From: Anaerolineae bacterium | Lineage (GTDB): Bacteria; Chloroflexota; Anaerolineae; 4572-78; J111 | NCBI GenBank assembly: GCA_020433805.1 | Contig: JAGRBZ010000025.1 | Coordinates: forward strand, 1-39,004 | Direction of reading: 5' to 3' | DNA length: 39,004 nucleotides | Shown: piece by piece, positions 29,720 to 37,228 of the stretch | Layout: each line of letters starts with the position of its first letter | Position numbering within the stretch: the stretch's first letter is position 1 | Notes under the pieces: model-generated | What the model was told of the DNA's origin: nothing | The model's input: only the letters and a program-made list of their open reading frames with translations | The model's database searches: none | Position numbers and translations under genes: made by a program

Positions 29720-31717
29720 TTATCTTGCAATTATAATTGGAATAAAATATTGTTTTATTTCTTGAACCTGAACTTCACGACTAGCAGCGTTCACTTCAAC
29801 ATTTCCCTGGTCATCCGTAGCTCGAGCCTCAATGGTATAGGTGCCTGGGTCAAGTTCTATCGAATTCGGATCGATTCTAAAGTCTTCGTAAGCGCTGTTA
29901 AAGGCACCGTCTGAGGGTACTGCCGGCTGCCACAAACCGCTGTCAATTCGATATTCGACATTCACGACCTTACCACCTTGCATATGGTATGCTTTGCCGT
30001 AAATTTGAGACAGATCATTCACTGTAATTTGACCCAAAGGGTAGAGTTCGGTGTTTAAACCACCGTCAATCGGATCAAGAATGATTACCGAATGGGTAGC
30101 GTAATTACTAGACATATTCCCGGCTGAGTCTGTGGCGGCTATTTGCAAAGTATGTTGACCCGGCGTATTAATAGTAGCAGAAAAATAATATTTTTCTGCT
30201 GTTCCGTTGAATTTTCCATCAATGGCTGAGGCTATCTGCCAAGGATTAGTACCAAAGCGATATTTAACTCCGGTCAATGTATTTATCGTTACGCCGATAC
30301 GGCTCGGTGAAGGATAGGCAATAATATTCGTGTTTCCAGTTAATGTAACCGTATTATTCGTCTGCGAAAAAGAGTCAATAGTTATCGGTAAATCCGTATC
30401 CATCGGATCGAAAATATTGTCGTTATCGCTATCTTTCCAGCCAATTTGTCCAGCAGCATAGACATCAATTAACTTCGCGTCAAAGGGAGAAATCTGTCCA
30501 CGCATAATGCTTCCTGTGTTTGATGCACAACTCCCATACTGACTATTTTGATTTTCAATATCCAGATAACCCGCGCGTCGGTCACACGTTTGGCCGGCAC
30601 CTGAATATTGATCGAGAGCGAGGAAGATATGCCCCATCTCGTGGGCAGCAACAGCATCCATATAATAAGGCCCGTATCCGTTGTTGCCATAGGTCATTAC
30701 CATAAAAGGGCCGCCTAGATAAGCATAAGCAAAGTAGCCATCGCTAAAACGATTGTCGCTATCGTTCGAGCTATCGGCAACGAAAATGGTAAAAGCCCAA
30801 TCAGTTTTGTGCTTGTCACGCATGTCGTTATTGTAATCGCGTACCAGGTTAAAGTAAGAAGAAGATTTGTACCCCAAAGCCCCCATCGCATCTTTAATCC
30901 AAAATTGCTGATCTGAATAGGGTCGGGTGATAGGTTCGACACTGGTTGGTAATGGATTAGTAAGGTGATCTTCGTACACAAAGCTTAAATGAGCACGCGG
31001 TTCTAACTCAGACCACCAATTCATTGCGGTAACAATCTCGTTAAAAACCAGTTGCTTTTCGTCATTAGTCCAATTTTCGGTTGAAGCATCCTTTGCCCCA
31101 TTGCTCTCGACCAAAACAATTCCAACCGCTACAGAACCTATCATATATTCGCTAGTTTGATAGTAACCCGGTGTCACCGAACTGGCGGCTGAAACTTCTT
31201 TCTCGCCACTCTGGGGCCAATCGGGAGCAATAAAGGCATGTTCTTCTTCACCAAAATGGGCATCAAAGGATTCACTCATAACGTTGTTGTTAACTGGAGC
31301 AGCAATAGCATTCCAAGTGGCTATCAGTTGGCGTGCTTCATCGTCATAGTGTTCAAATTCGGCTACATCGACAGATTTAGTAAAAAGTTCTGCTACACCA
31401 GAAAACGTTTTAAGCTTTGCTATCGTATCGTTAGGGACTTTAGCGATGAGCGCTCGATGAGGAAAAATATGGTTTACTTGACCGGCGCGATCTTTAATAA
31501 AATTTTGAAGTTGGCTAAATTTCTCGGCGCTGCTGGCATTTGCCATTAGAACAAACACTTGAGGAAACTGTTGTGTTTGAGCAGCTAAGATATTACCGGA
31601 GCCGCTGTATATCAGTCCGATAATCACACTTAAAACTATAGCACAGAATTTTCGATTGTTATGGAAACCAATTTTATTGACAGTGCCAGGCGCAGTTCTT
31701 GAAATTCTAGAGGGCAT
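29720..31717 (-). CDS. Secreted zinc-metalloprotease-like protein with Ig-like repeats
   Basis: This 665-residue exported protein starts at 31717 after GGAGA. A signal peptide or anchor lies at about 24-46. Residues 52-117 (QVFVLMANASSAEKFSQLQN, FPHRALIAKVPNDTIAKLKT) look like an I9-type propeptide. The catalytic region holds AAHEMGHIFLALDQY (H359, E360, H363), an HExxH zinc site with D369 six residues on as the possible third ligand. Several Cys (378, 397) may form a disulfide; DSDNDNIFDPMDTD (429-442) looks like a calcium-binding type-3 repeat. Two Ig-like beta modules follow (about 448-546 and 565-650). The C-terminus KQYFIPIIIAR resembles short tails at the end of many Chloroflexota surface proteins. 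Substrate unknown; could also be inactive. Confidence 0.78.
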   Translation of the reverse strand: MPSRISRTAPGTVNKIGFHNNRKFCAIVLSVIIGLIYSGSGNILAAQTQQFPQVFVLMANASSAEKFSQLQNFIKDRAGQVNHIFPHRALIAKVPNDTIAKLKTFSGVAELFTKSVDVAEFEHYDDEARQLIATWNAIAAPVNNNVMSESFDAHFGEEEHAFIAPDWPQSGEKEVSAASSVTPGYYQTSEYMIGSVAVGIVLVESNGAKDASTENWTNDEKQLVFNEIVTAMNWWSELEPRAHLSFVYEDHLTNPLPTSVEPITRPYSDQQFWIKDAMGALGYKSSSYFNLVRDYNNDMRDKHKTDWAFTIFVADSSNDSDNRFSDGYFAYAYLGGPFMVMTYGNNGYGPYYMDAVAAHEMGHIFLALDQYSGAGQTCDRRAGYLDIENQNSQYGSCASNTGSIMRGQISPFDAKLIDVYAAGQIGWKDSDNDNIFDPMDTDLPITIDSFSQTNNTVTLTGNTNIIAYPSPSRIGVTINTLTGVKYRFGTNPWQIASAIDGKFNGTAEKYYFSATINTPGQHTLQIAATDSAGNMSSNYATHSVIILDPIDGGLNTELYPLGQITVNDLSQIYGKAYHMQGGKVVNVEYRIDSGLWQPAVPSDGAFNSAYEDFRIDPNSIELDPGTYTIEARATDDQGNVEVNAASREVQVQEIKQYFIPIIIAR

Positions 31718-31943
31718 CGTAGGCTTCTCCGGACGTGAAAGGAGGATGGTATAGATAACGGTTGAGAATTTACGAGCACTATCGTAACAAACAATCTAAA
31801 CAGGTTCTATATACAGAACGTACAAATGGATTAAATTTTCGTTGGCTTTTTTACACAACTCAACAAAAGGAATGTCTTAATGAGAGAGAGGCACTACACA
31901 ATCTAGTAAAAAACCGCAAAGTTTTTTGGGGAATAAAGCTGAA

Positions 31944-31977
31944 AAACTACGGAAATCAAATCATTTTTCCGTAGTTT
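31944..31977 (-). terminator. Perfect 12-bp hairpin, possible terminator or attenuator
   Basis: AAACTACGGAAA (31944-31955) pairs with TTTCCGTAGTTT (31966-31977) around 10 nt. On the minus strand it is followed by TTCAGCTTT, a weak U-run. It lies upstream of the metalloprotease gene and could end read-through from the LysM gene. Confidence 0.4.
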
Positions 31978-32153
31978 CTACGGACGAGAGGCACCCTAAA
32001 ATACAACAATTATGGAGGTTATTTTCCAATGATTTCAAACTTTATACTGTCATTCTCCAATAATTTTTGGCATAGAAAGATAAAAGTGTAGAAAATGTAG
32101 AACTTTATTAGGAAACAAAGACTATATTAACTCTTAAGTATCGACTTATAAGT

Positions 32154-32188
32154 AAAAAAAACGGGGATGGCCATCGAACCATCCCCGT
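32154..32188 (-). terminator. Rho-independent terminator of the LysM gene
   Basis: On the minus strand ACGGGGATGG (32188-32179) and CCATCCCCGT (32170-32161) form a perfect 10-bp GC-rich stem, followed by a run of T residues (complement of 32154-32161). It lies 26 bp after the stop at 32214. Confidence 0.9.
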
Positions 32189-32213
32189 CTTGCGAATTAC
32201 TCAACTTAAACTA

Positions 32214-33581
32214 TTAGGGTAGGAAGAGCACTTGCCCCACATAAATTTGGTTAGGATTGCTCAACCCATTCGCCGCGGCTAAGGCATCAGCAGAAGTACC
32301 GTACCGGGTAGCAATAGAGAACAATGTTTCACCCGGAGCAATCGTATGGGTCCCTACATTTGGGTCGGCATAGGTGTTATCTTGCGAAGGATAGTATCCC
32401 TCTGCTTGAGGAGCCCCGTAACCATTATCATAGGGTTGCTGAGGAGCAGCATCATAACCCTGATATGGTTCTTGATACGGTTGCTGAGGAGCAGCATCAT
32501 AGCCTTGATATGGTTCTTGATACGGTTGCTGAGGAGCGGCCTCATAACCCTGGTATGGTTCTTGTTGATACGGCTGTTGAGGAACGGCCCCATAGCCTGG
32601 CTGCTGATAATAACCATCGCCCGGAGCAGGCGCGTTAGCACCAGGGATAACAAGCTGTTGTCCCGTTTGAATAATATAGGGATAAGGAATTCCGTTTGCA
32701 GCCGCAATAGCATCGACAGAGGTTGTATACTGCAGAGCAATTCTAAACAGGGTTTCGCCCGGTGCAACAACGTGCATGCTTCCGCTACCATCATTGAAAT
32801 AAGGCTGCTGCTCGTATGCTGGCTGCTGGTAAGCCGGCTGTTGATAACTGGGCTGCTCATAGGTAGGAGCAACATAACCACTACCATTGCCCGATACACT
32901 TAAAACCTGTCCCACGCGAATGACGTCGCTCGCCAACCCGTTAGCATACGCCAAATCTTCGACAGAAGTACCAAACCGTTGCGCGAGGCTAAAGAGCGTA
33001 TCACCCGGCTGTACCGTATAGGTTCCTCCGGCTGGAGCCGCCTCAGGAATAGTGCTGTAATCGCCGGTAGTAGCACTGTAAGGCGGATTAGCTGCTACGG
33101 GGCCACCGACCGGCAAGTCGTCCGTAGTCGTCGCATCAACAACAATTGCTTCCTCAGCCGAAGGAGCTACTCCTTCAATTACATTTTCCTCAGCAGCAAC
33201 CTCAGTTTCCGCTTCCGGTTCAACAAACTCATCGACAGCAGCTACTTCAGCCGGTTCGTCAATCACCACTTCCGATGACTCATTGGAAAGATCGATAGGG
33301 ATCGAGGTAGGAGCAGCACCATCTTCCATAATAGCTGCCGCATCTCCTGCAGCTAACGTTGAGGGAGTAGAGGTAGCGTTGACATTAATTACCGTCGGTA
33401 CTACTGTTGCTTCAGCAGAAAGGTCAGTTTCAGCATTTAAAGGAGCTAATGTAGGGGGAATTTCAGAAACAGGGCCGGGATCCGAGATATCAGCCTCATC
33501 ACGGCGTAATTCACAGCCGGCAAGACCAATGATCAAGATGAGCAGCAGTAGCGAATAAGTTAGCTTTGATAGTCTCATCAT
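32214..33581 (-). CDS. LysM-repeat lipoprotein
   Basis: This is a protein of about 455 residues. The start is taken at the ATG pair 33581/33578, which follows GGAGG at a somewhat long distance (11-14 nt); an upstream 16-codon extension would include the ribosome site. The signal ends in GLAGC with Cys23 as lipid anchor. A Thr/Glu/Ala/Val-rich linker (about 30-185) follows, then three peptidoglycan-binding LysM domains: 187-230 (GTYTVQPGDTLFSLAQRFG), 268-313 (MHVVAPGETLFRIALQY) and 411-455 (GTHTIAPGETLFSIATRYG). The joints between them are Tyr/Gln/Pro-rich; the second holds 15-residue repeats. It is probably a surface protein that holds the envelope to glycan. It has its own promoter and terminator. 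Confidence 0.88.
   Translation of the reverse strand: MMRLSKLTYSLLLLILIIGLAGCELRRDEADISDPGPVSEIPPTLAPLNAETDLSAEATVVPTVINVNATSTPSTLAAGDAAAIMEDGAAPTSIPIDLSNESSEVVIDEPAEVAAVDEFVEPEAETEVAAEENVIEGVAPSAEEAIVVDATTTDDLPVGGPVAANPPYSATTGDYSTIPEAAPAGGTYTVQPGDTLFSLAQRFGTSVEDLAYANGLASDVIRVGQVLSVSGNGSGYVAPTYEQPSYQQPAYQQPAYEQQPYFNDGSGSMHVVAPGETLFRIALQYTTSVDAIAAANGIPYPYIIQTGQQLVIPGANAPAPGDGYYQQPGYGAVPQQPYQQEPYQGYEAAPQQPYQEPYQGYDAAPQQPYQEPYQGYDAAPQQPYDNGYGAPQAEGYYPSQDNTYADPNVGTHTIAPGETLFSIATRYGTSADALAAANGLSNPNQIYVGQVLFLP
32436..32573 (-). repeat. 45-bp coding tandem repeat in LysM linker
   Basis: Three units encode PYQEPYQGYDAAPQQ (the first with one extra Gln and a Glu for Asp). The last two units are nearly identical at the DNA level, which suggests recent duplication and possible length variation. 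Confidence 0.85.
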
Positions 33582-33647
33582 AACGTTGTTGTCCTCCGCA
33601 AGGTCACAATAAAGTTCGTAACTAGACATAATACCTAATTACTTTAC

Positions 33648-33676
33648 ATATTATCACAGCTACTATATTACGTCAA
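33648..33676 (-). promoter_or_regulatory. Sigma-70-type promoter for LysM lipoprotein
   Basis: On the minus strand: TTGACG (33676-33671), a 17-bp spacer and TAATAT (33653-33648), close to consensus. It lies 67 bp before the start codon at 33581. Confidence 0.65.
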
Positions 33677-33726
33677 GTTACATTTTTGATATATAAACCT
33701 TTTTCCTATACGATTTACCCGGCAAC

Positions 33727-33753
33727 TTGCCATCCTTTTGGCTTGGGTATACT
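33727..33753 (+). promoter_or_regulatory. Candidate promoter for rRNA methyltransferase
   Basis: TATACT (33748-33753) is a good -10 box; the -35 (TTGCCA, 33727-33732) is 15 bp away, shorter than ideal. Transcription would begin about 5 nt before the ATG at 33765, giving a nearly leaderless mRNA. Confidence 0.4.
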
Positions 33754-33764
33754 ATCGCTAACGT

Positions 33765-34967
33765 ATGGTATTGATTAACGCAACCCCCAAATCACCCATC
33801 CAACTTCGCCTAACGCGAGACCTGGTACGGGTTATCAAGCGCGGACATCCCTGGGTCTATGCCGATGCACTTCGCCACACACCTTTGGCTCCTTCAGGAT
33901 CACAAGCTATCCTTCTCGATAATAAAAAAGGGCGACCCATCGCCCTTGGTTTTTACGATGCCCACAGTCCACTAGCCTTTCGTGTTTGCACCACCGACCC
34001 TGCTGAGAGACTCGATGACACCTGGGCCGAACGCCAATTAACGCGCGCCTTAGAATTACGCCGCACGGTGTTCGATGCCCAGACGACCGCTTATCGACTC
34101 ATCAATGGGGAAGGTGACGGCTTGCCCGGCCTCATTTGCGATGTCTATGCCGATACCGCCGTCATTCAGCTCGATGGCGACGGCCCTGCCGGATTTTGGA
34201 ATGCTGCCGGTATCGCCTCCTGGGTGGCCGACACGCTGTCGCTCAAATCGGTTTATCGAAAACCGCAATCCCGCCGCCGCGAAAAGGGGCAAGCTCTTTT
34301 TGGTCCAACGCCAAACCGCCCCGTAACATTTCTTGAAAACGGCATCCGATTTCAAGCCAGCTTACTCGACGGACAAAAAACGGGCTTCTTTCTCGACCAG
34401 CGCGATAATCGCCGCCAAATCAGCAGCGTAGCCGCCGGTCGGCGCGTACTTAATCTGTTTGGCTACACCGGCGGATTTTCGGTCTACGCCGGCATCGGTG
34501 GGGCTACTCAAGTTACTACCGTTGATCTAGCTGCTCCGGCATTGGACATGGCCCATCAAAACTGGCTGCTCAACGCACTGCCACCGGATAATCATCAGAT
34601 CGTCGCCGCCGACGCTTTTGAATATTTAGCCCAAGCCACCCGCCGAAAAAAACAATGGGATCTCGTGATTGTCGATCCGCCTTCATTTGCGCCTACTAAA
34701 GAATCGGTCAAAAAAGCCGTTGCCGCCTATAAAAAACTCTTTACTGCTGCCGTAACCGTGACCACCTCCAACGGACTTCTCGGGGTGGCATCTTGTTCAA
34801 GCCATATCGATTTACCCACCTTCCTATCCATCTGCGAAGAAAGCATTTCCCAAGCACGCCGTCAGGCCACTATCCTCACCATCAATCACCAACCCGCCGA
34901 TCACCCCACCCCACTGCCCTTTTCCGAATTTCGGTACTTAAAATTTGTACTGATGCGCGTAGAATAA
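33765..34967 (+). CDS. 23S rRNA (cytosine-5-)-methyltransferase, RlmI family
   Basis: This 400-residue enzyme of the RlmI/YccW class methylates C5 of a cytosine in 23S rRNA (C1962 in E. coli) with S-adenosylmethionine. An N-terminal PUA-type RNA-binding domain (about 14-85, LRLTRDLVRVIKRGHPWVY) is followed by TTAYRLINGEGDGLPGLICDVY, then GQKTGFFLDQRDNRR, the SAM-binding VLNLFGYTGGFSVYAG, VTTVDLAAPALDMA, the active-site VIVDPPSFAP, and ASCSSHID with the catalytic Cys. Length matches the family. No Shine-Dalgarno precedes the ATG, and a -10 box ends only 11 bp upstream, so the mRNA may be leaderless. It converges with htpG on a shared terminator. Confidence 0.93.
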   Translation: MVLINATPKSPIQLRLTRDLVRVIKRGHPWVYADALRHTPLAPSGSQAILLDNKKGRPIALGFYDAHSPLAFRVCTTDPAERLDDTWAERQLTRALELRRTVFDAQTTAYRLINGEGDGLPGLICDVYADTAVIQLDGDGPAGFWNAAGIASWVADTLSLKSVYRKPQSRRREKGQALFGPTPNRPVTFLENGIRFQASLLDGQKTGFFLDQRDNRRQISSVAAGRRVLNLFGYTGGFSVYAGIGGATQVTTVDLAAPALDMAHQNWLLNALPPDNHQIVAADAFEYLAQATRRKKQWDLVIVDPPSFAPTKESVKKAVAAYKKLFTAAVTVTTSNGLLGVASCSSHIDLPTFLSICEESISQARRQATILTINHQPADHPTPLPFSEFRYLKFVLMRVE

Positions 34968-34998
34968 AAAAAGGCGACCTCATGGGTCGCCTCAATTT
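34965..34998. terminator. Bidirectional terminator between methyltransferase and htpG
   Basis: AGGCGACC (34972-34979) pairs with GGTCGCCT (34985-34992) around a 5-nt loop. A seven-A run lies on the left (T-run for htpG on the minus strand) and CAATTTTA on the right, so it can stop both convergent genes. Confidence 0.85.
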
Positions 34999-35015
34999 TA
35001 TACTGAACAAAAATC

Positions 35016-37067
35016 TTATTCTTCAGACGCTTCCGGTTCTGTCTCAACCTCAGCTTCCGCTGGTGCTACATCGTTTTCCTTAGCCTCAACCTTAGCCTCA
35101 GCCTTTTCCCTCCCAACCTGTGCCGCAGCCTGCATCAGTTCCTGAATACGCGGCAGCATATCAGCCGGGTTGGGATGAATCCCTTCCGCCACCAACTCAT
35201 TCTCAAAAAGCTGCTCGATGAGCGGATTGATGAGGGCATCGCCGCTGTTCGTGCTTAACCGCGTTGAAATACTTTGGATCATCGTGTTGCCGCGATTGAT
35301 CTCCATAATCTTCTTCGGTACCGAATAATCTTTGCCGAGCAAGCGCTGGACGCGATGCATATTCGCGTTCATGGCATCGGGCGGGTTAACCAGACGGGCC
35401 GGGCTGTCGGTGAGCAGCTTGCTCTCACGCACATCCTCAACGCGGTCGCCTAAAACTTCTTTGAAGCGGCTAACGAGTGCCTCAAAAGCATCGCCCGATA
35501 TTTTTTCATCGGCTTTCGTTTCAGCTTCGGCGGTTTCTTCCTCCGGCAGATCGAGGTTCGAGTCATCGACATTTTTGAGCGTTTTACCATTGTACTCGGT
35601 CAAACCGATGAGCATAAAGCTATCAAGCGGATCGGTAAGGTACAACACTTCGATATCGTGCTTTTTAAAGTATTCCAGGTGAGGGCTGCGCGAGACCGTA
35701 TTAAAGTCATCACCAATAATATAGTAGATTTCACTCTGGCTCGACTTCATGCGGTCGGCATACTCTTTTAGCGAAATCAAATCGTCGGCATCTTTGCTCT
35801 GGCTCGATTGGAAACGCAGCAGATCGGTGAATTTACTCTTGCTATCGGGGTCGCTGGCCAAACCTTCTTTGATGAAGCTGCCGAACTCTTTCCAGAAGGT
35901 ACGATAGTCATCGGGCCGATCACTGGCCATTTCTTCAAGCTGGCTGGCAACGCGGCGCACCAGCGTTTTCTTGATTTTATCAATGAGCGCCGATTTCTGA
36001 ACCATCTCACGCGAGACGTTCAGCGGAATATCTTCCGAGTCAACCACCCCTTCAACAAAACGCAGGTACTGAGGCAGAAGCTCTTTGAAATTTTCCTGAA
36101 TCAAAACCTTACGCGCATACAGCTTCAAACCATAATCCTCTTTCGCCCCAAATAAGCGATAATCTTTCTTCGAGGGGACAAAAAGAAGCGCATAAAACTG
36201 GACCGGCGCATCAGCCGAAGTGTGAATTCGCAGCAGCGGCTCGCCGAAATCCATCGTCAGTTGGCGGTAGAAGGATTGGTACTTTTCATCATCTACCTCG
36301 CGAATTGACTGCCGCCAGATGGCAGTTTGCTCGTTGATCTGATTCCACTCGAACTCTTTTTCCTGATCGGCATCTTGCTCTTCGTCGCCGGTAGGCCGTT
36401 TCTCTTCTTTGATGTAGATCGGGAAATCGACAAAATCGGAGTGAGTCTTGATAATTTGACGAATTTTGTAATTTTTGGCGAACTCTTGCGATTCGTCATT
36501 CAGTTTGATTTCGATGGTCGTGCCACGCTCGCTTTTTTCAGCCGAGCCAACCGTATAAGTCCCCTGGCCGGTCGAGGTCCACACCACGGCGTCGGCATCC
36601 GGTTTATACGAGCGCGAAGTCACACTGACTTCATCGGCTACCATAAAGACAGAATAAAAACCGACACCAAACTGGCCGATAACGTCAGCCGTTACGCCTT
36701 GACCTTTCTTGCCCGCTTCCTCCATAGCCTGCATAAATTGCTTGGCTCCAGAGTGGGCAATAGTGCCCAAACTCTGCACGATTTCGTCATGCGTCATACC
36801 GATACCGGTATCACGAATAACAATCGTATTGGCCTCTTCATCAACCTCAATCCAGATACCTAACTCTGCATCAGGGTCGAGCACATTGCGATTGGTCAGC
36901 ATCTCAAACTTGAGCCGATTGATCGCGTCTGAGGCATTGGAGATAAGTTCTCGCAGAAAGATATCCCGGTTTGAATAAAGGGAGTGGATGATAATATCCA
37001 GAAGCTGCCGAATCTCGGCACGAAATTCAATTTGCTCAGGTGCTGCGTCTTTGACCGTCTCAGTCAT
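35016..37067 (-). CDS. htpG: Molecular chaperone HtpG (bacterial Hsp90)
   Basis: This is a 683-residue ATP-dependent chaperone. The start is ATG at 37067, preceded by GGAGG; the 35-codon upstream extension is non-conserved. The N-terminal ATPase domain has LYSNRDIFLRELISNASDAI, VIRDTGIGMTHDEI and IGQFGVGFYSVFM. The middle domain has NVSREMVQKSALIDKIKKTL. The C-terminal dimerisation domain ends around the AQVGREKAE segment, followed by a tail of about 25 mostly Glu/Ala residues. A charged insert (KRPTGDEEQDADQEKEFEW) extends the first linker, so the protein is longer than the roughly 620-630 residues of E. coli HtpG. It is on the same strand as dnaK, 161 bp downstream of it, so chaperones are grouped. 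Confidence 0.97.
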   Translation of the reverse strand: MTETVKDAAPEQIEFRAEIRQLLDIIIHSLYSNRDIFLRELISNASDAINRLKFEMLTNRNVLDPDAELGIWIEVDEEANTIVIRDTGIGMTHDEIVQSLGTIAHSGAKQFMQAMEEAGKKGQGVTADVIGQFGVGFYSVFMVADEVSVTSRSYKPDADAVVWTSTGQGTYTVGSAEKSERGTTIEIKLNDESQEFAKNYKIRQIIKTHSDFVDFPIYIKEEKRPTGDEEQDADQEKEFEWNQINEQTAIWRQSIREVDDEKYQSFYRQLTMDFGEPLLRIHTSADAPVQFYALLFVPSKKDYRLFGAKEDYGLKLYARKVLIQENFKELLPQYLRFVEGVVDSEDIPLNVSREMVQKSALIDKIKKTLVRRVASQLEEMASDRPDDYRTFWKEFGSFIKEGLASDPDSKSKFTDLLRFQSSQSKDADDLISLKEYADRMKSSQSEIYYIIGDDFNTVSRSPHLEYFKKHDIEVLYLTDPLDSFMLIGLTEYNGKTLKNVDDSNLDLPEEETAEAETKADEKISGDAFEALVSRFKEVLGDRVEDVRESKLLTDSPARLVNPPDAMNANMHRVQRLLGKDYSVPKKIMEINRGNTMIQSISTRLSTNSGDALINPLIEQLFENELVAEGIHPNPADMLPRIQELMQAAAQVGREKAEAKVEAKENDVAPAEAEVETEPEASEE

Positions 37068-37121
37068 AACTTTCCTCCATAGAAATAAATTTTTTAGGTT
37101 TGGGGGGTTTACACATGGAAA

Positions 37122-37215
37122 GGAGAGACACCTGTAAAACTTATCTCTCCCTTCCCTCTCTCTTATTTTCAATTTAAACGACCAAGAGGCCAGATATCAT
37201 TATACCTGACCTCTC
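37122..37215 (-). terminator. Two hairpins in the dnaK-htpG gap
   Basis: AGAGGCCAG (37186-37194) against CTGACCTCT (37207-37215), one mismatch, lies 14 bp after the dnaK stop. GGAGAGA (37122-37128) against TCTCTCC (37145-37151) lies further on and is followed on the minus strand by TTTCC. Neither has a strong U-run, so read-through from dnaK to htpG is likely. Confidence 0.35.
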
Positions 37216-37228
37216 AGTTAAAGTTCAA

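Larger units (their letters stand above)
31718..32213. other. 496-bp gene-poor region
   Basis: It contains a hairpin (31944-31977), a possible 20-codon frame after GGAGG (32029-32091) and the terminator of the LysM gene (32154-32188). A 70-codon TTG-started frame on the plus strand at 31762 has no ribosome site or recognisable features and is not called. Confidence 0.55.

Noticed and set aside
31762-31974. 70-codon frame on the plus strand
   Set aside because: TTG start, no ribosome site, no recognisable features, and it runs through a perfect hairpin; more likely non-coding.
32436-32573. CRISPR-like regular repeats
   Set aside because: The units are in frame within the LysM protein gene, without unique spacers; they encode a Tyr/Gln/Pro linker.
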